From positions 62,001 through 126,000 of the forward strand of contig JAOTOM010004339.1 in NCBI GenBank assembly GCA_034440615.1: 64,000 nucleotides of DNA, read 5' to 3'. Of this stretch, positions 1 to 9,759 are shown piece by piece; the first letter of the stretch is position 1; each line of letters starts with the position of its first letter. A program made the translations under genes and the position numbers. The notes beneath the pieces are model-generated. The model worked only from the letters and a program-made list of their open reading frames with translations. It did no database searches and was not told where the DNA came from. This stretch comes from Ashinkailepas kermadecensis. Lineage: Eukaryota; Arthropoda; Thecostraca; Neolepadidae.

Positions 1-99
1 CTTCCATATCTCCTCAATTGGCTGCAATTGTGCGACGGACAAAACACGATCAGTCTGCAACAGGGTTCGATTTATACTTCGCAATCCTAGATGTGAAGA

Positions 100-163
100 A
101 TGGGCGCTACATGGCCAATGAAGTTGATGCGCCCTAAAGCCCAAATAACTAACAAACTAAACT
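100..163 (+). mobile_element. Ultra-short LINE-tail retroposon, copy 1
   Basis: A 64-bp insertion begins ATGGGCGC, contains GATGCGCCC, and ends in an AACT/AACA-rich tail. It is flanked by a perfect 12-bp direct repeat, TAGATGTGAAGA, at 88-99 and 164-175. A diverged copy of the host repeat at 58.55-58.79 kb has the target once and no insertion, which confirms both ends. The palindromic copy is at 26497-26560. Confidence 0.85.
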
Positions 164-737
164 TAGATGTGAAGAGGAAAATGATTTGCTCGTCTAATCG
201 GATACTTGTTTTCAAAACTGTGACATCATAATCTCTGTGCACTTTCCAGGGAATCTTGAGAACTCTATCACAGAGCAGCTGATTGTCAAACAGCTCCATT
301 TAACCTTTAAATGAGGAAGGTGAGAGGATAGTATTCTGAATGAGAAAAATGCTTAAACAGGCTATCATTCTAGCCCTGGTCTTCAGCGCTGCTGAGTGTC
401 CAACACCCATTAATGAGCAAAGATTGTTTTTGTGTTTATGTGGGCACCTTGAACAGGTTCAATTTTAGGTAGGGTAGGGTAGGATAGTTTGGGGCAGGTG
501 CAGGTTAGGTCAAGACGTCTACATGAAGTAAATTCGTTAAATCAGGGATGATTTACAATCACTCCACTGATATTTGAGGGCCGCGTGGCATGGACGAAGT
601 GGAATAGACGAGTGGTGTAGTTGCTAAGGTGCATCAATAATCTTAATGAAACTATGGGTTTCAATCCAACAGCCCACTCCGAGTAGGATGTCTTATTCTG
701 CCTTTGCGTATACACGTGTTTATTCTAACAAGATAAT

Positions 738-855
738 TGCAGCGCCCATACCATCGTCAGTCAAACAGTGAAATGCAAACAAAGGTCAGTCAGAATGACA
801 TGCCACGAAGTTCGGTACAAGTGTGATACCATACCGTCCTACGATTCTCATTTAA
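738..855 (-). mobile_element. 5'-truncated LINE 3' UTR fragment
   Basis: The mirror of 25805-25922. In the LINE sense it matches the 3' UTR of the RNase H-bearing LINE at 59.8-59.91 kb, including the shared CTGACTGACTTTTGTTTGCA. It breaks off inside the terminal hairpin, right after GGGCGCTGCA. Confidence 0.7.
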
Positions 856-1132
856 GTGGTATTGGTATATTTGTATTATGCATTATCCTTTTATATTTCT
901 TTGTCATTTGTCTGCTGTATTAGTATTTACATTACCTATCATTAGCGGATCACTGTACGGCTGAATCCCCTCTTCGTTCAAGTTAGGTCGTGTGTTCCAG
1001 TGTTGGTACCAGCTAGATTATCTATCAATATAGCGAGACATCAAATCATATGCACTTTTTTTGGTGCTGGAGTCCACATATGCATCTTCTATTGCCGTCA
1101 AAATTCACAGTATCCAATGCCTCATTGAATGT

Positions 1133-1197
1133 TGGGCGCTGTATGACCGACGCAGTCGATGCGCCCATAAACTCCAATAACCAACCAACCAACGCTA
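1133..1197 (+). mobile_element. Ultra-short LINE-tail retroposon, copy 2
   Basis: GGGCGC...GATGCGCCC hairpin followed by CCAATAACCAACCAACCAAC, the (AACC)n tail. Direct repeats of 7 bp (TGAATGT) flank it at 1126-1132 and 1198-1204. The palindromic counterpart is at 25463-25527. Confidence 0.75.
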
Positions 1198-1207
1198 TGA
1201 ATGTGTT

Positions 1208-2026
1208 TTGAAAAGCTGTCCACCGCTGCAACAGTCTCTTTACGTATGTATTCGTTTATCAGAGGCGGGACTACGGTTCCAACGAATTCGCGACCTTGGA
1301 AGCTTTGGCAACATCTCGTGCCAGCGACGCCACCGACAGGCAGCCACCGCCACAACTTCGGGATCATCAGATGACGATTTGGCCTCAGCTGACGGCGCCG
1401 ACATCAACCAGCCAGGCGATGACGACTCGGCCTCTTCGTCAGCGACTGCCACCGATCCTGCTCCGGTCCCCACCTGCCCGCCAGCCTCTGTCGGCAACTC
1501 TCCTGTCTCACCATCAACCGCTGCCGCCATCCAGCCTGCCTCGTCAACCCATCTGGTAGCCGTTGGTGTCAGCCATGGAACTCTGGCCCCTACCTGCCCG
1601 CCAGCCTCTGTCGCCAACCCTCCTGCCGTACCATCAACCGCTGCCGCCATCCAACCTGTCCCACGATCAACCAATGACGTCAAGCGACTTGTCCTTCCAT
1701 CAATGAATCATCCTTTGACCGTTTCCGTTGATCATGCGCCATCTGCACTCCTACCAGTCCGTGCTTACAGCAGTTTTGCCTCCTCCTCAACCCGTCCACC
1801 ACCCGCTGCTATAACCTATCCCGCTACTTCTTCAACCCACCCACCAACCGTCACGACAATCTACTCTGCCCGTCCGTTTGCCAAGCGCCCGAGAACCATA
1901 TCATCTGTCCGTGCTTCACCGGCACCAGCCTGCCCGCCAGCCAATCCCCCACCACTCATCCTGTCTCTGCATCAGTTTCGCACTCTTTGCCTTTCGTTCG
2001 TTCTACGCCGTCTGCGCACATACTGA
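1208..2026 (+). CDS. Hypothetical Pro/Ser/Thr/Ala-rich open frame
   Basis: An open frame of about 272 codons with no recognisable domain. It contains two imperfect internal repeats built around PTCPPASV and PSTAAAIQP, an acidic stretch (SSDDDLASADGADINQP), and many S, T and P residues, as expected of a disordered region. The same frame stays open in the right arm (24634 and upstream, minus strand) with only about four amino-acid differences in 215. The opposite strand is also open in both arms, because the DNA is GC-rich and repetitive, so openness alone is weak evidence of coding. There is no convincing ATG start: the frame opens at a TTG right after a retroposon insertion. It may be an exon or ORF remnant of the element that forms the palindrome. 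Confidence 0.25.
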   Translation: MKSCPPLQQSLYVCIRLSEAGLRFQRIRDLGSFGNISCQRRHRQAATATTSGSSDDDLASADGADINQPGDDDSASSSATATDPAPVPTCPPASVGNSPVSPSTAAAIQPASSTHLVAVGVSHGTLAPTCPPASVANPPAVPSTAAAIQPVPRSTNDVKRLVLPSMNHPLTVSVDHAPSALLPVRAYSSFASSSTRPPPAAITYPATSSTHPPTVTTIYSARPFAKRPRTISSVRASPAPACPPANPPPLILSLHQFRTLCLSFVLRRLRTY

Positions 2027-2099
2027 TGGCCCTGATGGCAGCCGTTTTGTCTTGTCCTCAACCCACTCATCAACAGAGCGTGAAGCCATCGAAGTTATA

Positions 2100-3400
2100 T
2101 TGGGGTAGATTGGCGGTCCCGACCTTCATGTATGGTTATAAGTATCGTGTGTGGACATAAATGAAGTGAAATCATTGTTGTAGCGCATATTTTGATTAAT
2201 GCCTGTAATTAACTGTGTGCTATACAGTGCGTGTGCACGCTTGTGCTCGTGTGCCCGCGCTTGCCCGTTTACGTGAAAAATGTGCTTGTGAAACATTGAT
2301 CAAGTATGTACTAACCTCGAAAAGCTTTTGTGTACATTCATGGAGTTGTAAAGCATTTGAATCGCTCATTGTTGAGGAGCAAGCTGAGCTACTTGGCGGA
2401 AAATTCATGTCACATGTACCTCAATGTTCGTCTGAGACTTCCTATTTGCGTCAGATATTCAAGAGCGTGAAGTGACTCCTAACATATCAGCATGATAATA
2501 CCGCGAAACGTCTATTGGATAAGCGCATCCGACTGAAGCGAAGAATGCGCTCGATCGCATATGACTGTTTTTTTGTATGTGCAATCTACCACGGCGAAAG
2601 ATGCAACCGCGTTTAGCGTACGTGACTGTTTTTCATGTACCACACCATGGTGATCGAAAATGGAAGTGAAGTCCAGATATGCGTAATAAGTGGACGGCGA
2701 AACAGGCAACGAGTTGTTATAATTTGCATTAAAGGTACACTAATTGTCAAGCCTATGTCAAATTCAGTACTTCTGGACAACTTGTTTTCTTCCGATCGTT
2801 AAGTGAATCTTGACCGGTCGTGACGACTGTAGTGCGGCGGTTGGTTGATCGTAGGTCTTCGTCGTAGGTCATGGACCTCTGGGCCGACGGAGGGGATTCA
2901 GGACGTGCGTCACCCTTGGGTCGGCTTTGGCTCACGCTGATTGAGAGTGGTCCAGAGCAGCTGCCCTCGGGTCGATGAGGAGAGCCCGAGCCGAGCCAGG
3001 AGGCGGCCCTGACCGACGAGGAGGGTTTTTCGTGCAACGTAAAGGGTTCAACGCCCATGGTGTGGCCCCGGGCTGCCTGATCATACATTGGATACACCGC
3101 CACCACCCTATCTAGACGCATCTTTGCACCACCAAGAATGGGCACAACGAAAGCACACCATGTCGATGCACAACACGAAACTTACCCGATCCATAATGAT
3201 CAAGAATACCACCATATTGACCCGATGTCGCAGGGTACCAAAACTAAATTATCCTAGAGGCAGCTTTCATCCGTGAAATGGATCCGATTATTAAACGACA
3301 GCTCAGCATGAGAGATACGCCGTCTCATTGTGATTGGCACCCCGCCACCCACGCATAGGACTGTTACTACGTACCCTCTGTACATACTTTGTGCACTTTA
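2100..3400. other. Arm sequence without a recognisable gene
   Basis: Mirrored in 23.5-24.5 kb. Several short frames are open but none resembles a known family. About 170 bp near 2943-3115 is present in this arm and missing from the right arm (junction near 23715-23735), so one arm gained or lost a segment after the palindrome formed. Confidence 0.6.
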
Positions 3401-3864
3401 TGTATTTACTGTTACAGCTGATTCCGCAAATGAAATCGATCTTTCTTGACATTCATTGATACGTTACATACTACGATGCGACACAGGTGACTTCCCACCA
3501 CGTGCTTCTGTTCATGTGGAAGGCATTCTCCCTTCCCCATTACTACCATAAATAGCACATGTGAATACTGGCGCCATATTCGAATGGAAACATGAAAGAC
3601 AGCCGGTAGTCTGGCGTCGGGACCGCGTCTTGGTTTCAAATTGCATCAACCCACCTTTGTGACCACCCACGGTACATACAAAATTCATGACATCGCTTAC
3701 CCAGGCGACAGGCGGTCTGCTGACGGCGGCCGCCACCGTTAATCCCGGAATATGCCATGAATGCTCACCACTGGACGCTACGGACTGATTGCCAGCCACC
3801 GAACTGACCGAATACTGTCGCCGCTACTGCTCAGCAGGGTGCCGCTTGTATATATGTATTTGTG

Positions 3865-3866
<2 letters not shown>

Positions 3867-3937
<71 letters not shown>
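3867..3937. repeat. (TA)n microsatellite
   Basis: An uninterrupted alternating TA tract that closes the first copy of the 471-bp duplicated block. Confidence 0.98.
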
Positions 3938-3940
<3 letters not shown>

Positions 3941-4345
3941 GTTAACCGTGTCCATATTGTTAGTCTAGCGACCGTTGGATACCGTAAGTAGTAACATTTT
4001 CACATTATATATACTTTCATAAATAGCACATGCGAGTACTGACGGCATATTCGGATGGAAACATGAAAGACAGCCGGTAGTCTGGCGTCGGGACCGCGTC
4101 TTGGTTTCAAATTGCATCAACCCACCTTTGTGACCACCCACGGTACATACAAAATTAATGGCATCGCTCACCCCCGCGACAGGCGGTCTCCTGACGGCGG
4201 CCGTCACCGTTAATCCCGGAATATGCCATGAATGTTCACCACTGGACGCTACGGACTGATTGCCACCCACCGAGCTGACCGAATGCCGTCGCCGCTACTG
4301 CTCAGCAGGGTGCCGCTTGTACACAAATACACAGTATTTGTTATT

Positions 4346-4347
<2 letters not shown>

Positions 4348-4412
<65 letters not shown>
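4348..4412. repeat. (TA)n microsatellite
   Basis: A TA tract that closes the second copy of the duplicated block, followed by the same TTGTGTTAACCGTGTC. Confidence 0.98.
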
Positions 4413-4415
<3 letters not shown>

Positions 4416-4807
4416 GTTAACCGTGTCGATATCGGTTTGTCTAGCGACCGTTGTATACCGTAAGTAGTAACATTTTCACATTATATATACTTTTATAATT
4501 CATAATTCACGCGTACAATATAGCAATTGGTGAATGCGCAATGCAGCACTATCCACACAAGGTGTGTTGCCTTCAAATGAGTGCAACTATCAATCATCGT
4601 TCGTGTTTCACCAACAGTTCGTCTTCTGAGTTCTGGTTACGCATAGTCAAAGAAAGAAAATAAATTATATTTATGATCACAAGGCAAACAAAATTCATGA
4701 ACTACGAAATTGCGGTGCGCCGCTGGGTTAGCTGATTCGTTGGGAGAGCGCTGATCTTGCGGATGTTGTCGAACCCGACCAGACAAGGCGGCTCCACTTT
4801 TCTTATA

Positions 4808-5552
4808 CGCCTCGCGCGGTCTACGTGTGAACCATCTGGAAAAGTACGCTAGTAAGCAGCTCTCGGCTCTTCCTGGCCACTAGTAAGCAGCAAGCATAGG
4901 CGAACCGAGGGGGTTTTCCCCTCCCCTCCCTTAGCAGCCACAAATATACTAGATCAAACAAGTAATTTTGAGATCTTCACCATGCAAAACCGAACGTTCT
5001 CAGCGTGCGAAGCGCGCCGAAAGCAGTTTCTGTTTCATGGCATTTTTTCTGGTTTCCCCCTGAAGAAAATCCTGGTGCCCATAGTTGTCTATAGGCTAGA
5101 TTGCCTATAGTTGTCTATAGTCCTAATGTCTGTTTCATGACATTTTTTTATGGTTGCCCCCTGAAGAAAATCCTGGTGTCTCCCTGGCAGCCAGGAATAA
5201 TCGCATTTAGCCTGTCGGCCGTACCGGCCGTCGTGGCACTGCCGGCACGCTTAACCTTGGCCGCAAATCGTCTTTTGAATTAGGAGTGAACAAGCGGCGG
5301 AACAGCGAATTTTCGACTGCATGTGATGGTGCCTTCAAAAAGTTGTGATGGTGCCTTCAAGAAAGCGTTTGGTTTTTCATGGTGAAGATTGCAAAACTTC
5401 TTGTTTGATCTAGTATATTTTTGGTTGCTAAGGGAGGGAGGGGAAGACCCACTCGGTTCGCCTCTGTTTGCTGCTTACTAGTGACCAGGAAGAGTCGAGA
5501 GCCGCTTACGAGCGTACTTTTCCAGATGGTTCATAAATTGACCGCGCGAGGA

Positions 5553-5553
<1 letters not shown>
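4808..5553. mobile_element. Foldback element A, left-arm copy
   Basis: The ends are inverted repeats: CCTCGCGCGGTC at the left pairs with GACCGCGCGAGG at 5540-5551. The pairing continues inward for about 190 bp on each side (TCTGGAAAAGTACGCT with AGCGTACTTTTCCAGA; CTAGATCAAACAAG with CTTGTTTGATCTAG). The interior (about 5030-5370) has no recognisable gene. The right end abuts a (TA)n tract. The mirror copy is 22037-22658. Confidence 0.8.

Positions 5554-5635
<82 letters not shown>
5554..5635. repeat. (TA)n microsatellite
   Basis: A TA tract between foldback A and foldback B. It is itself flanked by the short inverted pair GAGGAGC / GCTCCTC. Confidence 0.98.
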
Positions 5636-5636
<1 letters not shown>

Positions 5637-5639
5637 GCT

Positions 5640-6670
5640 CCTCGTGGATATATATATAGTTTTACACATTGAGTGTTGAAGAGAAGAGCGCATTCAGCTT
5701 TAGCATGTTTTCTGTCTAGGTTTTCCATTGATCGTATTGTTTTCTTCGTTTCGTGAGATAGCTGGTAAATTATTTCACCAAGTAACATACATAGTCTCAT
5801 TCCGTTATTGACGTTTCGGATTCAAACATTAATCCATTTTAAAATCACCGCTCTGCACAATGCAAATAAACACACACATGTATGGTTTTAAAACATCAAT
5901 TGAGCACTGGTTTCACACAAGCTATTCTTGCAACATCATCTTACATTTCGTCGATTCCTGAAGGCCCACTCACAATACAAGTATGTTCTCGTCTGAACTA
6001 TTTACAATAAACATGAAAGCACTGGATCGCAATTACATTCCGACGTTTTTGCCTCCCCCTACCCTCCACACTTCGCCCTTTTTCGTTTTGCATTATTCCA
6101 GAGTGACAACGTGACGTGTGTGCTGACTTGTTTGCTTATTTCTGGTGTGTTCACGAATGTACAAAGACTTGAGCACCATGGACATGTTCGGTCCGAGCAA
6201 GACGTGATGATGGTGGTGTTCTTGGTAAGGTGTTCCCGTGTTAGCAGTGTTTGGTGGCAGTTTGTCATGTGTTCTTTTGGTGCACCATCTCCGAGATGCA
6301 TTGTTAGTCTTCTCGAAAGGGAGGTTGTGGTGGCACCAATGTAGCTTACTGCACGAAGCCTACAGTCTTCGTACGGGCGAAGTCTTGCCCGGACCGAATA
6401 CGTCTCATGGTGCTCGAGTCTTTGTACATACGTGAACACACACCAGAAATAAACAAACACGTCAGCACACACGTCACGTTGTCACTCTGGAATAATGCAT
6501 GACCAAAAAGTTCGAAGGGGAGGAAATAACGTTGGGATGTAAATGCGATCCCAGTGCTTCATGTTGATTGTAAGTAGTTCAGATGAGAATATATTTGCTG
6601 CATGAATAGCCCTTCAGGAATAGACGAAATGTGAGATGATGTTACCAGAGTAGCTCATGTGAAGCCATGC

Positions 6671-6671
<1 letters not shown>
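5640..6671. mobile_element. Foldback element B with GIY-YIG fragment, left-arm copy
   Basis: The left half (about 5900-6180) is inverted in the right half (about 6410-6660). For example, GCATTATTCCAGAGTGACAA near 6090 pairs with its complement ending near 6498. The right half is truncated at 6671 by a TA tract, whereas the right palindromic arm keeps a fuller copy (20630-21903). The interior carries the GIY-YIG fragment described separately. Confidence 0.82.
6230..6397 (-). pseudogene. GIY-YIG endonuclease fragment (Penelope-like)
   Basis: The minus strand reads a short GIY-YIG core: CRLRAVSYIGATTTSLSRRL followed by TMHLGDGAPKEHM and LTREHLTKNTTII. The YIG signature, the following T, the Arg of the SLSRRL helix and the downstream His match the GIY-YIG nuclease that forms the C-terminal domain of Penelope-like retroelements (known family feature). 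The open frame runs 137 codons (6472 to 6059), but its two ends are simply the foldback arms, so only about 56 residues are domain sequence. No reverse transcriptase is present. I infer a captured or residual nuclease fragment, almost certainly not a complete enzyme. Confidence 0.6.

Positions 6672-6743
<72 letters not shown>
6672..6743. repeat. (TA)n microsatellite
   Basis: A TA tract ending in TATCTATATG, at the truncated right end of foldback B. Confidence 0.97.
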
Positions 6744-6745
<2 letters not shown>

Positions 6746-7083
6746 ATATGTAACATCGGCTAGTCCCAAATCGTCAAAGAGACCTGGGCTATTTACCTAT
6801 GTACATTGAGCATGTAGTGCAAACTTCCTGAACAGTGTTCATATCAACAAGGAGTTTCTCCTTGTCTTCAGTGTACCACGAATTTCTTAGTAGCGGGCGA
6901 TTCAGTGGTTAACACAAAATCGCTTAAAATGGAGCTATTTGAAATTATTACTTAAATCGGACAAGGGATGTAAGACGGAGGCGGTTCGTCTGATTTTCGA
7001 GGTCGGTGGGAGCCCTGTTCAAGTGCAGATATGCCGGGTATAGATTGTGGTAGAACCACGTAGGCCTGAAACCTGTCGATTAA

Positions 7084-8070
7084 CACGCGCCCTGGAGGGC
7101 CTCGGAAAATTACGCGCACAGGAGGGGGCGGATTCCGCCCCCCCCCCCTTAAGATCTCGGTTCATATTAAAGCTGGAGTAACGAAATTCGCAAGGTGGAT
7201 GGGTACTGTAGTGAAATCTATTGTGTGCAAATTTCATGACCTTAGGTCAGTATAGTCAAGGTCAAATGAGGTCACATGTCAAAATTGTCTTGTTTTGTGT
7301 GCCTTGGCTTGTCATTACTATGGATCGCTGTGCTTAATTGTGCTTAAGTGCTCCAAAATGGGCATCAATGATGTTTTGGACATTACTAATGATACAATAC
7401 AGATGCTAGACCCGGAATTTGACCTCAGGTCACCTATGTAGCAGCACTTTATCAGGTCAGTTACCTGTCCCAGTTACCAGAACCTGGCCGCCCGCCTGAC
7501 TGCTCCGTCGGAAGCCTCGGCACAATCGGCTTCGCGAAGAAGGGAGTGAAGTACATGAATAAAGTATGGAAACGCTTATGTACACGATGACAAACAGTAG
7601 TTTTCAGAATGTGTAGGGAGTAACATGCAAAACGACATCAATCGCATGACAGTCATTTGCATTGATGACAACATTCCATTTGACCAAGTTTGGTTCCATT
7701 AGCCTGTCATGAACTTGACCTGACTTGACCTCGGTGACCTAACATGACGTTGAAACTATATAACATAATAATATACATGAAACAAGTCGCTAGTGTTTCC
7801 AAGAACACTTCCTTTTTGCGGGAAGCGCATCAGCGCCGATTTTTTGGGGTCTGGCGTTATGAAATGTTTTGCCTTTAACGGCACCTAACCCGAAAAATTG
7901 TCGCCCGATTTCCGTTTTTCTTGCATTAAACGACGCGCCGGACACTTCTTAGCAGGTACGCAAAAATGGCGTATATCGACCGGTAAAATCTGGAGTACGA
8001 AAAAAAACGGGGTACGTACGAAAAAACGGCGGGTGGGCGGATTTCGCCCCCTCCCCCTCCAGTGCGCGTG
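7084..8070 (+). mobile_element. TTAA-flanked piggyBac-like MITE, copy 1
   Basis: The terminal inverted repeats read CACGCGCCCTGGAGGG at the left and, at the right, the complement of CACGCGCACTGGAGGG. TTAA lies directly outside each end (7080-7083 and 8071-8074). At the matching place in the right arm the sequence is uninterrupted with a single TTAA (20232-20235), which proves the insertion and its TTAA duplication. TTAA targeting is the hallmark of piggyBac transposases (established). The ~987-bp body has no transposase frame. A second copy in the same orientation is at 17795-18719. Confidence 0.92.
7237..7740 (+). promoter_or_regulatory. Cluster of AGGTCA nuclear-receptor half-sites in the MITE
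   Basis: Exact half-sites: TGACCT-t-AGGTCA everted pair at 7237-7249; AGGTCA-aatg-AGGTCA direct repeat with 4-nt spacing at 7259-7274; TGACCT-c-AGGTCA at 7420-7432; AGGTCA at 7454; and TGACCT at 7716, 7726 and 7735. AGGTCA is the canonical nuclear-receptor half-site, including ecdysone-receptor-type dimers. Most are kept in the second MITE copy. Receptor binding is inference. Confidence 0.45.
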
Positions 8071-8074
8071 TTAA

Positions 8075-9655
8075 TGTAAGTTCTACTTCCCTTTGGGATC
8101 ACATATATTCCTTATGATTTTAAATCGGATAAGGAAGATCTAAATTCGCAACGTGGAAGAGGGCCATCGTAACCCGTGCAGTGCCGGGATGGGCTAATTT
8201 AGCCCATGGTCAATTTCCGGATCGCTTTCCATACTGCATGACCCATTAAACTGAACTTTACCATAGCTCTATATAATTTCATAATGCATCGTTTTTCGTC
8301 AGATTTGATCCGAGATCATGTTCGGATTGGGGTTACAGCAATTGAAAGTCAGGTTATTCGTACAGCAGAAGGTTATTCATTCTTAATCCTGTTTCAAAAC
8401 GTCTACTAGCCAGTAGTAGCGAAGATCGAAAGAAATGTGAAATATCTGCATGTAGGCTAATCACCAAAATAGCTCCATCACCCTGTAACAGAGGACAAGA
8501 TCAGATTCGTCGAAGTATATGATTCATAGTTTTGGTTCCATTGGGTAGCTGATGTCATGCAATGCACGTTTGATACTGTTTATGAAATGAAAACTCGAAA
8601 TGAACCATAAAACAATGATTATCTAAATAGCCTTTCCCCACTCGATGCACTTTATCCTGACTTGGCATCAGGTCACTTGACGGAGGTCAATCAAATTGGA
8701 TTAGGAACTTCTCATATTTCGACCCCCCTGGTAGTCCTCCATTTTGTCGAGAAAAAATCATGTAACGTGCAAAACTATATGGGCAATGGATAAACCTCGC
8801 ACGTCGCATGCGCAGCCCCACCCCTACCAAAACTACAAATTATTTTGTGGAGGAGCAAAGTAAAATTAAAACCATTTAGACATGTCCCCAAATCAGCCCC
8901 CGCCTTCAGCACCTAAAATATCACAGAAACTATACCGTAAAATTCCCTTAACGTAAATGTTCACCTGCCTGCACCTTGATCACAAACACTCGCTATTATA
9001 GACAGGCATGTAACGTACTCGCTTTAGAGGCGGCGCAAATGACCTTTATGGTCCGGCACGACTAAAAAATCACTCTTCCCCCGCCCCCATGCGCAGCGAA
9101 ATTGAAACATGCCTGATGCTACCAATTTCTGCAATATATGAGGAAAAAGCTGTGACGTCACCAAGGCTTGAAGGCTAACTTTGGTGTACCTTTAAGGTTT
9201 GCTTTGGAAGCCATGTGCGCCATAACTTAGTACATATTGCTCAGGAATATCAATTATAATGCAGTGTCCATGCAGCTTATTGCTGAGTTTTGTCTTTCAT
9301 GATGTCATAAGCTGGCAGATTGGCTCACACATGGCTCTCGTTGGTTCAGTTTGAGACTTGGATTCCCCATATCAAAATTGAATGCATGCATATGGATCTA
9401 TTTGAAGAGGTACTGATGATCTGAAGCCACTGCGATGGTCTCATGGCAGTTTCACGCTGCACTGAGTCATATGTAATGTTGCAACATCGTCCGGTTTCCC
9501 GATGGGCGAATAAGTCGTATCACTGTGACTGTTTGTGACGTCATCAAAACGTGGCATCCATATCCAGTGGTATATGTGAACAGTGCGACATTTCCTGCCG
9601 ATATGCGGCACATTCGGTTACATATCTAGTGTAAACAGCGCTATGGCAGGATGTA
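8075..9655. other. Arm sequence without genes; arm homology interrupted
   Basis: Up to about 8640 this pairs with 19660-20230. From about 8640 to 9655 I find no match in the right arm, which instead holds an unrelated 3.2-kb segment (16480-19660). No coding, RNA or transposon signature is recognisable here. Confidence 0.6.
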
Positions 9656-9659
9656 GTGG

Positions 9660-9722
9660 AAGTAAGCAGAGATTCAGCAGAGATTCAGCAGGGATTCAGC
9701 AGGGATTCGGCAGGGATCGACG
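9660..9722. repeat. 12-bp direct microrepeat GATTCAGCAGGG
   Basis: About five imperfect tandem units at the outer edge of the satellite array. The mirrored remnant is at about 16418-16458. Confidence 0.75.
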
Positions 9723-9759
9723 GCCCCTTCGATCTCGGTGGACATCGAATCTAACGTGC

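Larger units (their letters stand above)
3412..4480. repeat. Left-arm tandem duplication, ~471-bp period
   Basis: The block containing GGCGTCGGGACCGCGTCTTG occurs twice (near 3615 and 4086), and each copy ends in a (TA)n tract followed by TTGTGTTAACCGTGTC. The right arm has a single copy (about 22985-23460). The second left copy lacks the outer 3412-3540 part. The duplication therefore arose in the left arm after palindrome formation, probably through the TA tracts. Confidence 0.8.

Noticed and set aside
1240..1683. Minus-strand frame of 147 codons conserved in both palindrome arms
   Set aside because: It is antisense to the Pro/Ser-rich frame in GC-rich repetitive DNA and shows no domain; openness follows from composition.
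3761..5672. Peptides with long Tyr-Ile runs
   Set aside because: They are translated (TA)n microsatellites.
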